This document shows, in pieces, positions 43,377 to 45,355 of a stretch of 45,355 nt of DNA. The stretch's first letter is position 1. Every line of letters starts with the position of its first letter. Position numbers and translations under genes: made by a program. Under the pieces are notes generated by a model that was not told the origin of the DNA, did no database searches, and saw nothing but the letters and a program-made list of their open reading frames with translations. Source of the DNA: JANRIC01 sp033765345 (GTDB taxonomy: Bacteria; Bacteroidota; Bacteroidia; Cytophagales; Microscillaceae); assembly GCA_033765345.1 (NCBI GenBank), contig JANRIC010000085.1:1-45355 (forward strand). The letters run 5' to 3'.

Positions 43377-44948
43377 ATGGAATACACATTAGACTACCAC
43401 GACATTCAGGCAAACATACTTGTCAATTATGCTGAGTTTGGTTATATCAAAGCGCGTTACCTTTTTTTTGAGATTCATGACAGCGAACAAGGCAGAAAAT
43501 TTATCAATAAAATCCAAAAATACATCACTACCATTCCTACTCCGCAAAATGGTATCATCTTGCCTCACATAATCACAAATATAGCTTTCTCCTACAATGG
43601 TCTTAAACAACTAGGGCTGCCAGCTCTTACACTGCAATCTTTCCCCGATGAGTTCATTACCGGAATGCGGGGGCGAAGAGCGATCCTGGGCGATGATGAA
43701 AAAAGTGACCCCAAATTCTGGGATGATGTCTACAAAAAAAACATCCACATCCTTGTATCCATTGAAGCCACTAAGCAATCAGACCTGGAAAAAAGATACA
43801 ATGAAATCCTGGAACTGCTCCCCGTTAATAAAGAGGTCCAATTGCTTGACGGGCACAAATGTCAGGAAAAAGAAAAAACGCTGCCTTATCAGGAAGCCTC
43901 TGCTCTTTATCAAGATGGTGTACCTACCGCCAAAGAGCATTTCGGCTACACCGACGGCATCAGCAATCCTTTCTTTAAAGGAATGACTGAGGAAATGGGT
44001 CATTTATTGGGTGGAGGAAAAAAAAGCGGAATCAAAAACAATGGATATGGCGACCCGGAGTCGGCTACTACCTGGCAACCTCTGGAAACCGGCGAGTTTA
44101 TCCTAGGCTATCGAGATGAAGCCCAAGAATATCCTGTGGCACCTATGCCTGCCCTAATCGCCAAAAACGGCTCTTTTATGGTTTTTAGTAAGTTTCACGA
44201 AAATGTAGGAAAATTCAACCAATACCTGGATGAATTTGGACCTAAATTTCCAGGAGGCAAAGAAATGCTGGCCGCCAAATTTGTCGGGCGATGGAGAAAC
44301 GGTGCACCGCTGACTACCTTCCCCCATGAAGCTGATGCCAACCAAATAGCCCGAGAAAGAGAAGAAGCTATCCTGGCTATGAACCTAGCGCAAACCCCAG
44401 CAGAAAAAATTAAAGCAAGAACAAGATTTCAGGAAATCAATAAAAAATTCATCGCCTTCGATTACAATGACGATATTTCAGGAAGTCGTTGCCCAGTAGG
44501 CGCACACATCCGAAGGGGTAACCCCAGAGGATCACTGGAATTCGGGCAAAAAAAAGCATTCAATACCCCCAGTGCGCTCGATGACCGAAGAAGACTCATC
44601 CGACGAGGACTGCCCTACGGCATCGCACAAAGTCCAGACAGCAACGAGGGAGAACACGGCACCATCATTATGACCATCGTGGCCAGCATCAAACGACAAT
44701 TTGAATTTGTATTCCAACAATGGATTAACTATGGTAATGACTTTAAATTGGCCAATGAAAGAGATTCTATCGTAGGTAATCACCCGAATGACAAGGGATA
44801 TATGGTGATTCAGGGAGATGAAAATAATCCCCCATATTTCCTCAGCAATCTGCCCAGGTTTATAGAAACCCGTGGGGGTGAATATTTTTTTATTCCCAGC
44901 CTAATAGCCCTGAGAATGATGAGCGAAGGGATCGTAGACCCAACTTAA
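43377..44948 (+). CDS. DyP-type heme peroxidase
   Basis: The 523-residue enzyme has the DyP hallmark GYTDG (190-194, catalytic Asp193), the proximal heme His377 in CPVGAHIRRGNPR and the distal arginine block RRRLIRRGLPYG (404-414). It uses hydrogen peroxide to oxidise dyes, lignin-like phenols or other substrates. The length and the helical insert (residues 318-358) place it with the larger DyP forms rather than the short encapsulin-loaded ones. No Tat or Sec signal is visible, so it is probably cytoplasmic. It closes an operon with two uncharacterised paralogs. No encapsulin shell gene or ferrochelatase neighbour is visible in this window. Confidence 0.93.
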   Translation: MEYTLDYHDIQANILVNYAEFGYIKARYLFFEIHDSEQGRKFINKIQKYITTIPTPQNGIILPHIITNIAFSYNGLKQLGLPALTLQSFPDEFITGMRGRRAILGDDEKSDPKFWDDVYKKNIHILVSIEATKQSDLEKRYNEILELLPVNKEVQLLDGHKCQEKEKTLPYQEASALYQDGVPTAKEHFGYTDGISNPFFKGMTEEMGHLLGGGKKSGIKNNGYGDPESATTWQPLETGEFILGYRDEAQEYPVAPMPALIAKNGSFMVFSKFHENVGKFNQYLDEFGPKFPGGKEMLAAKFVGRWRNGAPLTTFPHEADANQIAREREEAILAMNLAQTPAEKIKARTRFQEINKKFIAFDYNDDISGSRCPVGAHIRRGNPRGSLEFGQKKAFNTPSALDDRRRLIRRGLPYGIAQSPDSNEGEHGTIIMTIVASIKRQFEFVFQQWINYGNDFKLANERDSIVGNHPNDKGYMVIQGDENNPPYFLSNLPRFIETRGGEYFFIPSLIALRMMSEGIVDPT

Positions 44949-45138
44949 AATAATGGTTATGGGATAGGATGAATACTTAAGTCGGTAGAATGAAAGAAAA
45001 GAAATGTTTATCGGCTTTGTATCGTCATAAAACCCTTGTTTGAGTGAAAAACGTGCATGCATAATGCGAGCTATTTTTTTCAAGCTGTTTTCGCAGATAA
45101 ATAGATGCTGGTGTCAAAACATCGAGCCTTAATTTTAG

Positions 45139-45306
45139 AGTTCCGAACTGCGATTTCAGAGTTCCGAACTGCGATTTCAGAGTTCCGAACTGCGATTTCA
45201 GAGTTACTAACTGCGATTTCAGAGTTCCGAACTGCGATTTCAGAGTACCGAACTGCGATTTCAGAGTACCGAACAGCGAATTCAGAGATCCGAACTGCGA
45301 TTTAAG
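45139..45306. repeat. Array of eight 21-bp tandem repeats plus degenerate tail
   Basis: Units start at 45139, 45160, 45181, 45202, 45223, 45244, 45265 and 45286. Units 1, 2, 3 and 5 are identical; the others differ by one to four bases. After 45306 the array decays (AATTAAGAACTGAT and a further partial copy). The unit length is a multiple of three, so one frame reads EFRTAIS heptads without stops from an ATG at 45105, but no gene-like context supports translation. Confidence 0.95.
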
Positions 45307-45355
45307 AATTAAGAACTGATATTAAATATTTAAGAACTGATAATACAGAGATGAT

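Noticed and set aside
43377..44948. Encapsulin cargo system around the DyP peroxidase
   Set aside because: No shell-protein gene is in the window and the peroxidase C-terminus (MSEGIVDPT) shows no cargo-peptide motif.
45105..45305. 66-residue open frame over the repeat array
   Set aside because: It is open only because the repeat unit is a multiple of three; there is no supported promoter or family.
45139..45306. Possible CRISPR array
   Set aside because: The 21-bp units are directly adjacent with no spacers, so this is a simple tandem repeat.

Overview
The window is a chromosomal segment of a Bacteroidota bacterium, most likely from the Cytophagia/Cytophagales. The evidence is an alternative complex III operon joined to an aa3-type oxidase operon, Bacteroidota-type promoters (TTG, about 20 bp, TAnnTTTG), low G+C, and several protein families typical of the phylum: a large unknown outer-membrane barrel, histidine kinases of the 'HQLGTP' type, an OmpA/PD40 protein and a conserved HNH protein. 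Species cannot be named from the sequence alone.

Region 1 (1-5.5 kb) looks accessory. It begins with the C-terminal coiled coil of an Rpn-type nuclease. Next is a tightly packed minus-strand operon (SDR oxidoreductase, SRPBCC protein, saccharopine-dehydrogenase-like protein) facing a MerR regulator across a promoter region with a perfect 15-bp palindrome. AraC and Crp/Fnr regulators follow, then a broken HxlR-type regulator whose 5' end is replaced by a 41-bp tandem duplication, and a possible relic of an exported protein.

Region 2 (5.5-12.9 kb, minus) has a giant multi-spanning NtrY-like histidine kinase followed, probably in the same transcript, by a 1165-residue outer-membrane barrel protein of unknown function.

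Region 3 (13.2-30.5 kb, minus) is one long respiratory cluster of 16 genes. In transcription order it holds actA-actB-actC-actD-actE-actF (quinol:cytochrome c oxidoreductase), then oxidase subunits II and I, heme A synthase, heme O synthase, two subunit III genes and subunit IV. A strong terminator-like hairpin separates these from the copper/assembly genes: SCO, DUF420 and a small CAMC protein. Together they build a quinol-to-oxygen electron chain, its heme A and probably its copper sites.

Region 4 (30.8-38.2 kb, minus) is housekeeping: tRNA-Cys, ribosomal protein S1, an HNH protein, an NlpC/P60 peptidase, an OmpA/PD40 envelope protein and glutamyl-tRNA reductase. Region 5 (38.4-45.36 kb) is mixed: an orphan histidine kinase, a diheme cytochrome c peroxidase, CorA, and a three-gene operon of two paralogous uncharacterised proteins followed by a DyP-type peroxidase. 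It ends in an array of eight 21-bp repeats. The DyP cassette is the best candidate here for a little-described system. No rRNA, CRISPR array or intact insertion sequence was seen.
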